Shown here: positions 1 to 9,990 of the stretch, piece after piece
Layout of the letters: every line of letters starts with the position of its first letter
Position numbering within the stretch: the stretch's first letter is position 1
NCBI RefSeq assembly: GCF_026914185.1
Contig: NC_070571.1
Span: 186,001-250,000 of the forward strand
Length of the DNA: 64,000 nucleotides
DNA from: Puccinia triticina
Lineage: Eukaryota > Basidiomycota > Pucciniomycetes > Pucciniales > Pucciniaceae
Direction: 5' to 3'
Position numbers and translations under genes: made by a program
Notes under the pieces: generated by a model
Databases searched by the model: none
Told to the model about the DNA's origin: nothing
What the model saw: only the letters and a program-made list of their open reading frames with translations

Positions 1-22
1 CCGGCTAGTGGACCAACCCCCT

Positions 23-2191
23 TCATAAAAAAGACGGGTCCTCCGCCCCCTCGGGCAACTCCAGAATGCGCCCACAGTGAGTCAAGACTGCCTTCCGACC
101 ATGCGCCGGAAATTCCTGCTCCCACCGACCCTTCTCGACCGGGCAGAGTGAGAACTCCATGTTCCTGCCCTCGGAATTGGGAAGGATGATCCTTTTCCCC
201 GCGGTGGGGGAAAACAAAAGGGTTGCCTCGAAATCCATTAAGAAAGGCCGACCTAGGATAAAGGGACTCTCCTGGCGGGTAATCCAGAAGTGGCAGTTGC
301 CCACAATGGTCTTTCCTACCCGGATCGGAACGTCCTCCGCGACTCCGATCAACTCGCAGGCCTGATTGTTGATGCCATATACCGCGGAGCTAAAATTGAC
401 CCGCGGTGTGAGGTTGAAACGATTTGCCAGACTGTCTGAGATGATATTGAGCTGCGAGCCTGAGTTGATCAACGGAGACGCCGTATTCTCGCCTGCTCCG
501 ACCAAACACGCTAGATAACCTAATGGACAGGAGTATAGACAGGGGTCCGGCGAGGATTCTCTGAACTCGCGACCCTCCGCCAAAGTGCCCGAATGCACCT
601 TCAACTCTTCTGGGCCTACCTCCACGCGACGCCGCGAGACCCATTTTTTAACGCCATCCAATACCGCCGGAGAGACTGAGCAGATTTCCGCTACTGTCGT
701 CGTGACTGGAAGCTCAAAGATCTTCTTGACGAAACCCTCCACCGCGTCTGGGTGGTCCCGTGAGACGTCCCGCTCGAAGCGGACCTTCGGCTGCGCTCCC
801 GCACCCTTAGGCGGTGTGACTGGCCTGACTGGAGAGTCCTTCGGCGGAGAGGGCTGGGGATCGGGATCTTTCATAATCCGCTCGAAAAGTTCCTGCTCGT
901 CCACTACATCAGGCTCCGTGGGACCGCTAGGAGCAGCTGCTGGCTTGCAAAGCGGCCGTTTAGCCTGGGATGGCGGAGCCAAAGGAGCTTTGTAAGGCCT
1001 CGACTCCTCATGTCTCTTCCTGCCTGCCGCTTCCGAGTCGTACCCACCCGAGAACGATTGAGATGAAACCGCAGGGGGGTACCATTGCTCCAAAGACCCA
1101 CAGCTGGCCTTAAACTCCACGGAGGCCGAGTGAGATGACGGACGAGGCCCGGGAGACTGAGCCCGAGAACTTGACGCCTGATTGGATGGAAAGGAGGCCA
1201 CTACGTGGCGGATTGGGCGAGTGCGATCGAAAGGAATGAGCGCCCCGTTGGGCAGGAAGAAGTTATTACCCTTCTTCTCGACTAGACCCGCCTCCTGATC
1301 CTTCTGTAGTTCGGCGCAGCGGAGGGTTCCGTGATTCTCTTGATGGCAGTAATAACAAATCATCGGCCCCCTTTCCGTCGATGAGCTTGTCTTCGCGCCT
1401 CCTTGCTTCATGAACTGCTCGAATGCTTTAAACATTTTAGTGAGGTCTTCCATTGATGTTTCTGGTTTGGGGGACAAAGAAGCGGCCAAGGGCCGCTGAT
1501 CGGAGAGCATCTTCTTCATAGTTTCGTTCGCATCCTGAAAGGGAGCCGCTACAGGAGCTGATGATCGCGTATCCTCAAAGGAGAGGGAGATCTGTCCCTT
1601 CATGACAGTATCTACAGCGCTGCGGAGGGTTTTGAAGGATGGGAGCCTGGCGCGGTTATCGACCGTCACCACCAGCGTGTTATCCTTGATCAGTTGATTC
1701 CTAATGCGACCCTGAAAACCCGTTGAGAACGCCTGATAGAACTGCTTTTTCAGCTCTTCCTCGGATTCGACATGATTTTTCAAGACTAAATAGGCCTGGA
1801 TAGGGTCCCACGATTTGCTGAAGTCATGATAATCCGCTACAGAGGAGACACCGCCCTTCTTTATCCATTTATCAACTAGATTTGCAACGTCGCGCTCTGT
1901 GAAAACTGCCGTGTCCACGTCCGCCCAATAGGCGAGCATGGCTGCCTTCAGTTTGGACCAGTCGGGCGGCTTATGCCCCTCCAAAGTCTCGAGAACAGCT
2001 CTCGTCTCGCCATTCTCGACGAAACGCACGACTTGACGGGCCTTGTCGTAATCTGAGGCTTCGTCTAGCTCGGCCGCTAGCTCGTAGTCGTCTAGAAAAC
2101 GCTCAACGTTTGAGCCGTCAAACTTCAGACCGTCTTGCGGTTTTATTTTCTTCATTTTGACGGGTCGAGGATCTCCCACCGCGTCGGCCAT
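23..2191 (-). CDS. Gypsy gag-protease polyprotein (722 aa)
   Basis: This is the structural protein of the Gypsy element, with an aspartic protease at its end. Residues 15-200 look like a retrotransposon gag domain. A zinc knuckle of form CX2CX4HX4C lies at C279, C282, H287, C292. A proline- and serine-rich linker follows to about residue 480. A retropepsin-like fold spans about 565-665, with the second motif ILGRPF near 645. The first motif, normally D-S/T-G, reads N576-S-G here, so the catalytic aspartate is missing. The codon is AAC after ATC; a GAC ancestor would have contained a CpG, and G-to-A at CpG is the transition seen elsewhere in the window. The frame is otherwise open, so this is a young copy with a probably dead protease. 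Pol presumably follows in another frame beyond the edge. The ATG at 2191 is the first in frame. Confidence 0.88.
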   Translation of the reverse strand: MADAVGDPRPVKMKKIKPQDGLKFDGSNVERFLDDYELAAELDEASDYDKARQVVRFVENGETRAVLETLEGHKPPDWSKLKAAMLAYWADVDTAVFTERDVANLVDKWIKKGGVSSVADYHDFSKSWDPIQAYLVLKNHVESEEELKKQFYQAFSTGFQGRIRNQLIKDNTLVVTVDNRARLPSFKTLRSAVDTVMKGQISLSFEDTRSSAPVAAPFQDANETMKKMLSDQRPLAASLSPKPETSMEDLTKMFKAFEQFMKQGGAKTSSSTERGPMICYYCHQENHGTLRCAELQKDQEAGLVEKKGNNFFLPNGALIPFDRTRPIRHVVASFPSNQASSSRAQSPGPRPSSHSASVEFKASCGSLEQWYPPAVSSQSFSGGYDSEAAGRKRHEESRPYKAPLAPPSQAKRPLCKPAAAPSGPTEPDVVDEQELFERIMKDPDPQPSPPKDSPVRPVTPPKGAGAQPKVRFERDVSRDHPDAVEGFVKKIFELPVTTTVAEICSVSPAVLDGVKKWVSRRRVEVGPEELKVHSGTLAEGREFRESSPDPCLYSCPLGYLACLVGAGENTASPLINSGSQLNIISDSLANRFNLTPRVNFSSAVYGINNQACELIGVAEDVPIRVGKTIVGNCHFWITRQESPFILGRPFLMDFEATLLFSPTAGKRIILPNSEGRNMEFSLCPVEKGRWEQEFPAHGRKAVLTHCGRILELPEGAEDPSFL

Positions 2192-2570
2192 TGCAAGCGA
2201 TCTGAAATTGGAAACAGCCAGGCGAACGGGGGCGGCTCACGAAGTGGCGATGATGCTTTGACAATGTAGAAGCTTCGGCGGTGCTACTAAGTGGAGGGGA
2301 CTTACTTTTATACCCCTAATGCCCCGCTGCTGAACACCTAAAAAAAAACAAGAAAAAGAAAGAAGCCGGATCCTGAAACTACTTGATCCAATGAAACGAG
2401 GGCTAGTCCTCTAGAAGAGTGGCGAGCGACGGATGCGGTCGGTACTTGAGAGTGGCGGAGGGAGAAGAGCCGAATAGGTTCAGCCAAGATTCTCAGGAAT
2501 TTCGATGGATGATAGTGTCAAGAAGAAAAAACAAAGAAGATATAACCGCCGAACGGCCTCAAAACCACAG

Positions 2571-2623
2571 TAGCGAGACTGTAAATCTTGAGGTCGCTGG
2601 TTCGATCCCGGCTCGGGGGACCA
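2571..2623 (-). other. Primer-binding site with extended tRNA-Tyr(GUA) similarity
   Basis: On the plus strand this stretch reads like the 3' half of a cytosolic tRNA-Tyr: anticodon arm with loop CTGTAAA (anticodon GTA) and a 5-bp stem at about 2574-2590, a T arm with loop TTCGATC, then GGGGGA followed by CCA. On the element's strand it is the complement, starting TGGTCCCCCGAGCC two bases after the LTR end. A usual primer site matches only the last 8-18 tRNA bases; here the match runs about 50 bases. The 5' half of a tRNA is not recognisable, so this is not a tRNA gene. Confidence 0.75.
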
Positions 2624-2625
2624 AA

Positions 2626-3983
2626 TGAGAGACTCCTGTCCGTACAAGCGGAGGCAGTCGTGTGAGGGGATGGGTGCTGTTTAGGCTGCCCTTGTGGCTG
2701 GGTGGTCCGTGGTGATGAGCGCTGAAAATGGGGGGGATCAGGGATAGCTATTGGGTTTTGGGTGGTTTTGAGAAGTTTGCTGGGGGTTTGGATCCTCGGC
2801 GGCGGTTGTTTTGTTTGAGGGGAAGGGAGATGTGATCTTAAGGAAGAGGAAGGAAAAAGATCCGGAAAACTCTGATGAAGGATGATTGGCGGGCGGAGCC
2901 CGTAAGTTGAAACTCTGAAGATAGGATCTATGAGCTCAGTGATGGTCCGTATTCTGGGGATCAGAATGCCATGGCCACCCATCATCCAAGTTCGAGCTGA
3001 ACTTGGACTCCGGGTGACATGTCACATACATTTCATCACATCCTCCGCGCGCTACACGCGCACACACTCACAACAAACAAGAGAAGCAGGAAAAGAGAAC
3101 ATAACACAAAGAAACAAGAAAAGCACAGTGAGATGAGGCAGAAAGAAGAGAGCCAGAGAGAAGAAAGGAAGAAAGAAAAGAGGAGACAGAAAACACTCAA
3201 GACAGGCAAAAACAAACAGAAAGAGACAGAAACCAGAAACAAAACAAGGAAATAAACCCACAGCACATGCTGTGTTAGGACCAAGAAAAATGAAAGAGTT
3301 AGATGGCAGGGGACAGGGGAAGTGAAAGAGGGGAAGGAGTATGGAAGAGAAGGGGGTGGAAGATGAGGAGAGGGAAAAGGAAGGGAAAAGGGGAAGATCT
3401 TGAGAAGGGAGCCAGTTGAAAGTGGGAAGGTGGAAAGTGGGAAGGTGGAAAGTGGGAAGGTGGAAAGTGGGAAGATGATGGAAAGAGGGTGAATTCTTGA
3501 AGGTCTTGAGGATCTTGATGAGTCTTGAGGAGTGAGAAGCGAGTGGAGTCTTGGTCTTGATGTTGCTGGCGGCGGTGATGCTCCTGAATAGCTGGCCACA
3601 AGAGGGGCCACCACACCGCGCGCACACGTGCGCAACAAAACAAGAAGAGAGAAGAAAAGAAGGAAACAAAACCAACAAAACAAAACAAACTAAGACAAAC
3701 AGGAACAAAACCAACCCTCCACATAACCAAGCCTCTCCAACGCGCGCATATAGAAACAAAGAAAAGAATCAGAAGAAAAATAGGAAAAGAAAAGAGGACA
3801 CAACAGCCAAAACAAAACCAGCAGAGGGAAAAAAAAAAAGAAAAACATGTGAGGTTCTTGATCCTGAAACGCCTTGAGGACTTATTGATCTTGACGCCGC
3901 GCGTGGGGTCTTGAAGTCTTGCTAAGCTTGAAGTCCCGCCGGATATCCTGCGCGCCGGCGGCGCCACGAGTATGGTCACCACA
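2626..3983 (-). repeat. 5' LTR of Gypsy element (about 1.36 kb)
   Basis: Borders are inferred from the minus strand: it starts TGTGGTGACC at 3983 and ends CTCTCA at 2626, two bases before the primer site. The plus strand is strongly purine-rich (AGAAAG and AACAAAAC runs at 3060-3250 and 3610-3850), giving long spurious Leu/Phe/Ser frames on minus. It aligns with the 847-bp LTR at 62611-63457 but is about 510 bp longer, apparently because the A-rich block after a GCGCGCACAC motif occurs twice (about 3045 and 3618). The inverted pair CACAGCA-CA-TGCTGTG near 3259 is kept in both copies. Confidence 0.7.
3418..3474 (+). repeat. 15-bp minisatellite inside the LTR
   Basis: About four tandem copies of GAAAGTGGGAAGGTG. 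The LTR copy at 62.6-63.5 kb lacks this expansion. Confidence 0.85.
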
Positions 3984-4790
3984 CCGGCCATCGAAAGGTG
4001 ACACGTATACCCCTCGGTGGCCTGTCAGTACACCGGCCATCAAGACAAAAACACTAAACTCTTGATGGCCCGTACTGGCCGGCCATCGAGAGCAAAACTC
4101 TTTTCTCGATGTGTACACACATCACCCTTGATGGCCCGTCAGTACCGGCCATTGAGAGGAACATAATACACTCTTGATGGCCTGGACTGATCGGCCATTG
4201 AGAGGACATGCGCATCTCGCACAGTGACCCAACTGGTCATTGAGAGCAAAGCGCTTCACTCTTGATGGCCAGTCAGCGCAGGCCATCAAGAGTGTAGTAT
4301 ATTCCTCTTGATGGCCGGTACTGACGGGCCATCGAGTGGGGTGTGTATTTCCTCTCGATGGCCAATCAGTCCAGGCCATCGAGAGTGTATTATGTTCCTC
4401 TTGATGGCCGGTACTGGCGGGCCATTGAGGGTGATGTGTATACACATCACCAAGAGAGTTTTGCTCTTGATGACCGGCCAGTACGGGCCATCGAGAGTTT
4501 AGTGTTTTTGTCTCGATGGCCGGTGTACTGACAGGCCATCGAGGGGTATATGTGTCACCTCTTGATGGCCGGTCAGTAGCGGCCATCGAGAGTATAAATA
4601 GTGCTTTACTCTTGCTGGCCGGTACTGACCGGCCATCGAGAGGGTGTAGGGTGTTCCTCTTGATGGCCGGCACAGACGGGCCATCAAGGGAGCTAGGTGT
4701 GTGTGTCCCCTCGATGACCGGTTAGCACCGGCCATCGAGGGAGTGGTGCTCTCTTGCACCTGCCACTGAGAATGGCAGGTGACGAAATCC
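3984..4790. repeat. Short-palindrome (hairpin) array, block A
   Basis: A run of inverted pairs built on CTCGATGGCCGG and its complement CCGGCCATCGAG, each pair separated by about 5-8 bases and neighbouring pairs by about 15-30 variable bases. Both half-sites are well kept but vary mainly by TCGA becoming TTGA or CAAT-type forms, the two products expected from C-to-T change at one CpG. The left border coincides with the Gypsy LTR. Small frames in all directions here translate the repeat (for example DGRY, TGHQE, RPSRG peptides) and are not coding. Related blocks lie at 5237, 23818, 34272, 35296, 36698 and 58172. Confidence 0.9.
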
Positions 4791-4881
4791 ACAACAGGTG
4801 ACGACACACCCGGGGCGCAAGTTTGAATTTGAGTTTGGATTTTGTCAGCGCGACAAAATCCGGGTTACGTCAGCTGTTTGC

Positions 4882-4963
4882 TGGCGGTGTAGTGCAGCTG
4901 TCAGGAGCGGCCTCTTGATTAGTTCGGACCACAGACTAGGTGGTTCGAGCCCCACAGTAGCCA
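4882..4963 (+). other. tRNA-like segment (possible SINE head)
   Basis: An A-box-like TAGTGCAGCTGTCAGGAG is followed about 45 bases later by a good B-box, GGTTCGAGCCCC, and then GTAGCCA. Spacing fits a tRNA-derived RNA polymerase III promoter. The acceptor stem pairs poorly and no clear anticodon loop is seen, so a functional tRNA is unlikely. About 270 bases of GC-rich sequence with GGGGCG/CGCCCC inverted motifs follow (4964-5236) before the next palindrome array and could be the body of the same element. Confidence 0.45.
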
Positions 4964-5236
4964 TATTTTTGGCTTCGCTGGCCTCGGGGCTCCCTCTCGG
5001 CCCAGCGGAGCTGGCTCTGGGTGGCGTCACAGTTGCGCCCCTCAAAGTGAGAAACGCATCATGGGCGACCCGGCGGGGCGCTCCTGGGACCATTAGACTC
5101 GCCCCCGATGCGCCCCATCAGGGCGTCACTAGGGCGATAAGTTACCAAGCGCCCTCCGGGCGTTCCGATCTTGCAGGGTCCCGGCGACGCCCCGGAAGCC
5201 GCCCCCGGGGCGTCGGGTTCGACCCGCTGTGTATAC

Positions 5237-5718
5237 ATACCTCGAGAGGACACATCCTTCTCGATGGCCGGTACAGACCGGCCATTGAGAGAGAGGGCAC
5301 CACCCTCTGGCAGATCTGTGCCGGTCATCGAGAGGACACAACCCTCTCGATGGCCGGTACAGACCGGTCATCCAGGGGGTACATCTGTACCGGCCATCGA
5401 GAGGCTTGAGTCCTCTCGATGACCGGCGTTGTGTCCTCTTGATGTCCTACCCACCGGTCATCAAGAGGCATGTGTCCTCTCGATGACTGGCACAGAGGAC
5501 ACATCTGTACCGGGCATCGAGAGGACACTGTACCCTCTCAATGACCGGTCCGTACCGGCCATCGAGAGGGGTCTGTACTCTCGATGACCGGTCTGTACCG
5601 GCCATCGAGAGGGATGTGTCCTCTCGAGGTACAGGCCGGTCATCGAGTGGGCTGTGTCCTCTCGATGACCGGTCTATACCGGCCATCGAGAGGGTTGTGT
5701 ACTCTCGATGACCGGTTT
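5237..5718. repeat. Short-palindrome (hairpin) array, block B
   Basis: About ten inverted pairs of CCTCTCGATGACCGG type around short centres such as TACAGA, spaced by tracts such as ACACAACC. Half-sites here are closer to consensus than in block A. The array stops abruptly at about 5718, after GATGACCGGTTT. No open frame in it looks like a protein. Confidence 0.9.
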
Positions 5719-6311
5719 AACAATGAGGGATGAGGCCTGAGTTGCTGGAATACCTGGGGTTGTAAATCTGGCAGGTATTCTGGCATCTCAAGCCTGCGGA
5801 AAAGTTTCTATTACAAGGGGAGTCAGATCTGGCACTTTACACGGCTGTGTAAATTGAAGGGAAGTCCTCCAGTCAATGGAGCATCACATTTGTCTGAAAG
5901 AGTGGTACCACTCAATTGGGATGTTGGACCCAATCCCATATGACAATGTACCTCAAGATGACATTGATTGTGATTAGTTTTTATTTTATTTTTTCTCTGT
6001 TTCCTTCCTACAATCAAGTACAAACAACAACAACATTCCTTCTTTTTTCCCTTGTCTTTATGGAGGCTACACAAGAAGAAGTGTAAAACCGCCCAGACAG
6101 ACAACTCTCTGAACTGAATCATGAGTTTTGCCCAGGAAGTGGCTACCCGTCGGACCTCTCGAGTCAATTACCCGACCAAAGAGGTCGGGTACCTCCCGCG
6201 CCCAGCCCGACCGTTTCGGATAGTCGGGTATACCCGACCGGGGCGTGGTCGGGGCCCAGCCTACTCCCAGCCATGACCATTTGAGAACGATCTTACCTTT
6301 GAAAGTTCCAG
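5719..6311. other. Intergenic region upstream of SLM3
   Basis: No coding region is recognised. Positions 6178-6250 are GC-rich with repeated GGTCGGG/CCCGACC words that could pair. The promoter of the downstream thiouridylase gene must lie here, but no convincing TATA box is seen. Confidence 0.6.
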
Positions 6312-8305
6312 ATGCTAGTTAACCGGTCATTCAGCTTGCCATCAAACAAAACTCTCAAGACAATCTATGTGGCCATGTCTGGCGGCGTCGATTCGAGTGT
6401 GGCGGCTCAACTAATCAAAACTGCACACCCTCACTCGAAAATCAAACCAATCTTTGTCAGAAGTTGGTCCAATGAGGAAGCCACAGTCGACCATCCTTCA
6501 GACTCTCGCATCAAGACCAACTGTCAGTGGAGGAAAGATTGGAACGACTTGATTCAGGTTTGTCAGCAATTGTCCATCGACCCCCCTCAACTGGTCAGTG
6601 CTGGGCCATTCGTATCATTCCATCCTGCAAGATCATCAGGCCATAATCAGATATGTTGATTTACTTTGGGGTAGATTGACCTCTCTAAGGAGTACTGGAA
6701 CCGCGTCTGGGACCCGTGCTTGGAGATCTGGGAAAAAGGCGGAAGTTGAGTGCGTAGTCGACTTCGGTGATCCAGAGCCTGAACTGGAAAGCTGACCAAA
6801 GTGTTGGATTTATTGTTTTGCCTACAATTCAGCTCCCAATACTGATGTGATGTGCAATCGGTGTGTATCCTCCCATCCCAGTCACATTTTCTCTCCCCGG
6901 GAGCATGTGGAGATGATACAATCAGGCTAATTCATCGCTCCCCTCTTATTGAGACGTGGTCGAACAGGTTCATTAAATTTGGAGTCCTTGCAGAACGGAT
7001 ATTTCAAGATGATCCCAACAGTCTACTAGCTACCGGTATTTCGTCTATCAAACTATAGATCTGAAACCAATGGCAACAAGCAATAGCATTCTAATCAGAT
7101 CTTCGAGTTATTCTTTTGAAGGTCATTATGCACGTTTGGCGTATCAACCCCGGTTGAAGTTGATGAACGCAATTGACAGGCGCAAAGATCAATCCTATTA
7201 TCTCTCAACTACCTCTCCTGAGGTGCTAAGTCGCACCATCTTTCCTCTTGGTACTCTGACTAAAGTTGAAGTAAGAACCATCGCTGACGATCTCGGCTTG
7301 GTCAACTCTCAGAAGAAGGAGAGTATGGGTGTATGTTTTGTCGAACCCAGTATTCGCAAAGGCCAATTCAATACGTTTTTGGGTAACATATCCATAATTT
7401 CGTCTTTCTACCAAGACCCTTGCTGACACATTCTTGATTTAATCAAGCTGAACATCTCAACCAAAACCCCGGGAACATCATCAGTAGAAGTGGAAAAGTA
7501 TTAGGAACTCACCAAGGCTTGTGGAATTACACAATTGGTCAACGTTGCCGGATACCTTCCCAATCAACGAAGATGTTTGTGTCCGGAAAAGATACGAAGA
7601 AAAGTCAAATCACAGTTGTCCCTTCTCAGTTTGCCGTCTTCTTATTATCATCACCTTATCAGACGATTGAACACATGTAAATCCAAAACTAATCAGTAAT
7701 TCACCTACTCTGTTATCCAAAACAATCGACTGTTTGTCGTATTTTTTTTAGCAATCATGCTGATCTATATTCCACAATCATTCACTGTCAAGATTTCCAT
7801 TGGATCCATCCCGATTTTAACACCCAAGCTGGAAGAAAAGGACTAACGGCCAAGATCAGGACAGGCAACATCAATCCAATCCCGTGTTCTGTGCAAATTT
7901 TGAAGTAAGCTTTCCCTTTTCATCTGCTATTAGAAGAACCCCTTGGCCATTTTAGGAGGATTGTAATGTGGCCAGATCATATTTAAGGCTAGAGATTTCA
8001 GGTTACAGGCTCCCTGTGCAGACAGAGCAGGCAAGCCTGAGTTGAACATGTCTGGTGCCCGACCTTATGGTTTTCTGAAAGCCATTGCCTGACCTTGTTT
8101 CTTTCCATCTTTGTTTCTGTATTAATTAAGCCCCGAAGGTTCCGAGATTCGAGTTGAGTTAGACAAAAAAGAACATGGCGTGGCGTCTGGCCAAGTACTC
8201 GTTCTTCAACAAGAGGATGAGATTTTGGGTGGAGGAGCTATCAGGCTTGCTTATAGGGATAAAACCCACGAAGAAGTTCTTTACCTTGACCACAGTGTCA
8301 GCTGA
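6312..8305 (+). CDS. SLM3: Mitochondrial tRNA-specific 2-thiouridylase (MTU1/SLM3, MnmA family)
   Basis: Family role: transfers sulfur to C2 of the wobble uridine of mitochondrial Lys, Glu and Gln tRNAs. My exon model is 6312-6593, 6675-6744, 6833-6860, 6968-7035, 7122-7382, 7448-7676, 7752-7904, 8131-8305; the lengths sum to 1,266 nt, 421 codons plus stop, with every junction in frame. Seen in order: ATP-binding PP-loop SGGVDSS at residues 23-29, TPNTDVMCN with C125 as the expected catalytic cysteine, ATGHYAR at 148-154, KDQSYYL at 171-177, second active cysteine C221 in MGVCF, then GLWNYTIGQR and a C-terminal barrel ending in LGGGAI. The start is the only ATG leaving a short leader before the PP-loop. 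Odd points: the second intron uses a weak GTTGAG donor and the last intron (7905-8130) is 226 bp, longer than the others. Gene and family are secure; individual splice sites are inferred. Confidence 0.9.
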
Positions 8306-8942
8306 GGGGGGCCAAAAGCCTTATCCCAAACCCAATTGGTCATTTCATCCTAAACCCAATTGATCATTTCATCAGTTCCTCTCTCAACCCATGCATGTCA
8401 AAAAAAAGCCCACAAAGGGCAAAAATTGTTTGTATTGCTTTGGATTGTACTCTGATGGAAAGTGCAACCGCTTTCATGACTCAGATAGTCGAAAAATTAA
8501 ATCCTTCTGTATGACATCACTGATGTCACCTACTTCATAGTTCTTTGGAGGTGAATTGTTCACGCCTTCAATTTTTATATTCTTTTTATTCTTTTCCCCC
8601 AATACTGAAATTTATTCTTTCAAATTTCAAATTGTCAAAAACTCCTGAGATTGTTAAGGTATCTGATTTTTACCTGTAGCAGTATTGTAATGCCGCCAAG
8701 TGTTCATATATGATTGTGTTCCCTCAGGCTTATACTTGAGAATTGTGTTGCAGTTTGGTCCAATCATGTAATTGCCTTGCCGTCCTTCTTCACTATTGGT
8801 TTTGACCCCACCTGTTGTCTTCTTCCTTTGCTGAGATCCAAATCTCTCCAGCAAATGCAGTGGTAATTTCTGCCGCAACTAACTCCCACAAGCCAGCAAA
8901 TCTGAAAGGTTTCACAGAACTAAGATATAATTTATTTCTTCA
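8306..8942. other. Intergenic region downstream of SLM3
   Basis: AT-rich sequence with no recognised gene. A 74-codon minus-strand frame (8654-8878) has no recognisable motif and is probably chance. Confidence 0.6.
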
Positions 8943-9757
8943 TTAGAGAAAACAATGGGAAGTTACGTTATCCAGTTTGCCTCAGTGTGATTTAGTTATC
9001 CAGTCCTATGTGATGTGAAATCCAACATAAATTGAATCTGTGGGTGTCAAGAGAAAGGTTTAATGTTGGTTAACAATATGGATCCCAATTTATTCCAAGG
9101 AAATCATATTTTTGATGTTAAAATAACACTTTTGTGACCAAATATCAGCTATCTGGTCTACGTTACCCAGACAACTGATTTTTGGTCACAAAAGTGATAT
9201 TTAAACATCAAAAATAATAGTATCTTGGAAAAAAAGGGGGACCATACTGTTAATCAACATTCAGCCTCTGTTTTGACACCCACATGAAAAAATTACGACC
9301 GGAGGCAAGCGGAGCGGGGAAGGAGGGAAGAAGATTGGCTTAGCCGATAGCAGACAAAGTCTGAGAATAGGACCAGATAACTCACTTGAAGGGGCTTAAG
9401 TGCCTTCGCAGATAAGACAGAGTGCGGGCTCAAGTGCGCACAAAGGATCAAGATGGTCAGGACTGATGAGTTTCTTTGCTTCTAGTCTAAGGTGTTTTAC
9501 ATAGACTAGACACAAAGTGTTTGACTTGTGGGTGCAAGTTACTCAAGCATAATGAATAAGAAAAAAGTCAAACAGAAGAAAGGAGACATGAAACAAGTGT
9601 CATGACATTGAAAGAAAAAAAAGGTTAGGAGAGCTGAAACAAGTGAAATTCCAACACCACAGATTGAATTTATGTTGGATTTCACACCCCAGAGGACTGG
9701 ATAACTAAATCACACCTAGGCGAACTGGATAACGTAACTTCCCATTGTTGTTAGAGA
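8943..9757. mobile_element. 0.8-kb inverted-repeat element, possibly hAT-like and non-autonomous
   Basis: Terminal inverted repeats of about 95 bp begin ACAATGGGAAGTTACGTTAT on the left (about 8952) and have their complement ending near 9748. TTAGAGA flanks both sides (8943-8949 and 9751-9757), a probable 7-8 bp target duplication, which would suit hAT elements. Inside, 9090-9230 holds a second imperfect inverted repeat (ATCAAAAAT ... ATTTTTGAT), so the single strand would fold as nested hairpins. There is no transposase frame. Confidence 0.65.
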
Positions 9758-9990
9758 GGTTGATCTGGCATGTCCAGAGACTGAGAAAGAGAAATAAAGT
9801 AAAACAAGGTGTACCTAAGAGCGGATCTTGGCCGTCTCTGATATTGATAAAATGTGAAGATAGATTGATTGGGAAGGGCTGCGGTGCGGCTGAGAACATC
9901 TATGGATGCTTGGGACTAATGCACCTGTTTGAGGCAACTGATAGTTTAGTCAGTGCTTATTCTTCCTTCACGGAAGATTAATAAGACATA

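Larger units (their letters stand above)
1..3983 (-). mobile_element. Ty3/Gypsy LTR retrotransposon, 5' part (cut by window edge)
   Basis: The element is read on the minus strand: LTR at 2626-3983, primer-binding region at 2571-2623, an untranslated leader at about 2192-2570, then gag-protease from 2191 down to 23. Reverse transcriptase, RNase H, integrase and the 3' LTR would lie left of position 1. A second copy of the same family ends at 62611-64000, also on the minus strand; both LTRs share a block around an inverted CACAGCA/TGCTGTG pair. The upstream LTR border falls inside an array of short palindromes, so the element inserted into that array. The far end is not visible, so no target duplication can be confirmed. 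Confidence 0.85.

Noticed and set aside
2560..2623. Functional tRNA-Tyr gene
   Set aside because: Only the 3' half is tRNA-like, the 5' acceptor and D arm are missing, CCA is encoded, and it sits exactly where the Gypsy primer site must be.
3036..3991. Three overlapping minus-strand frames of 215-235 codons rich in Leu, Phe and Ser
   Set aside because: They are the complement of the purine-rich LTR; composition is extreme and no motif or start context supports them.
5237..5718. CRISPR-like look of regularly spaced repeats
   Set aside because: Spacers are not uniform, repeats are inverted pairs that vary freely, no cas genes are present, and split genes show a eukaryotic genome.
6312..8305. 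Bacterial mnmA gene or contamination
   Set aside because: It has seven introns with fungal-type borders and joins to one 421-aa frame, so it is the eukaryotic mitochondrial paralogue.
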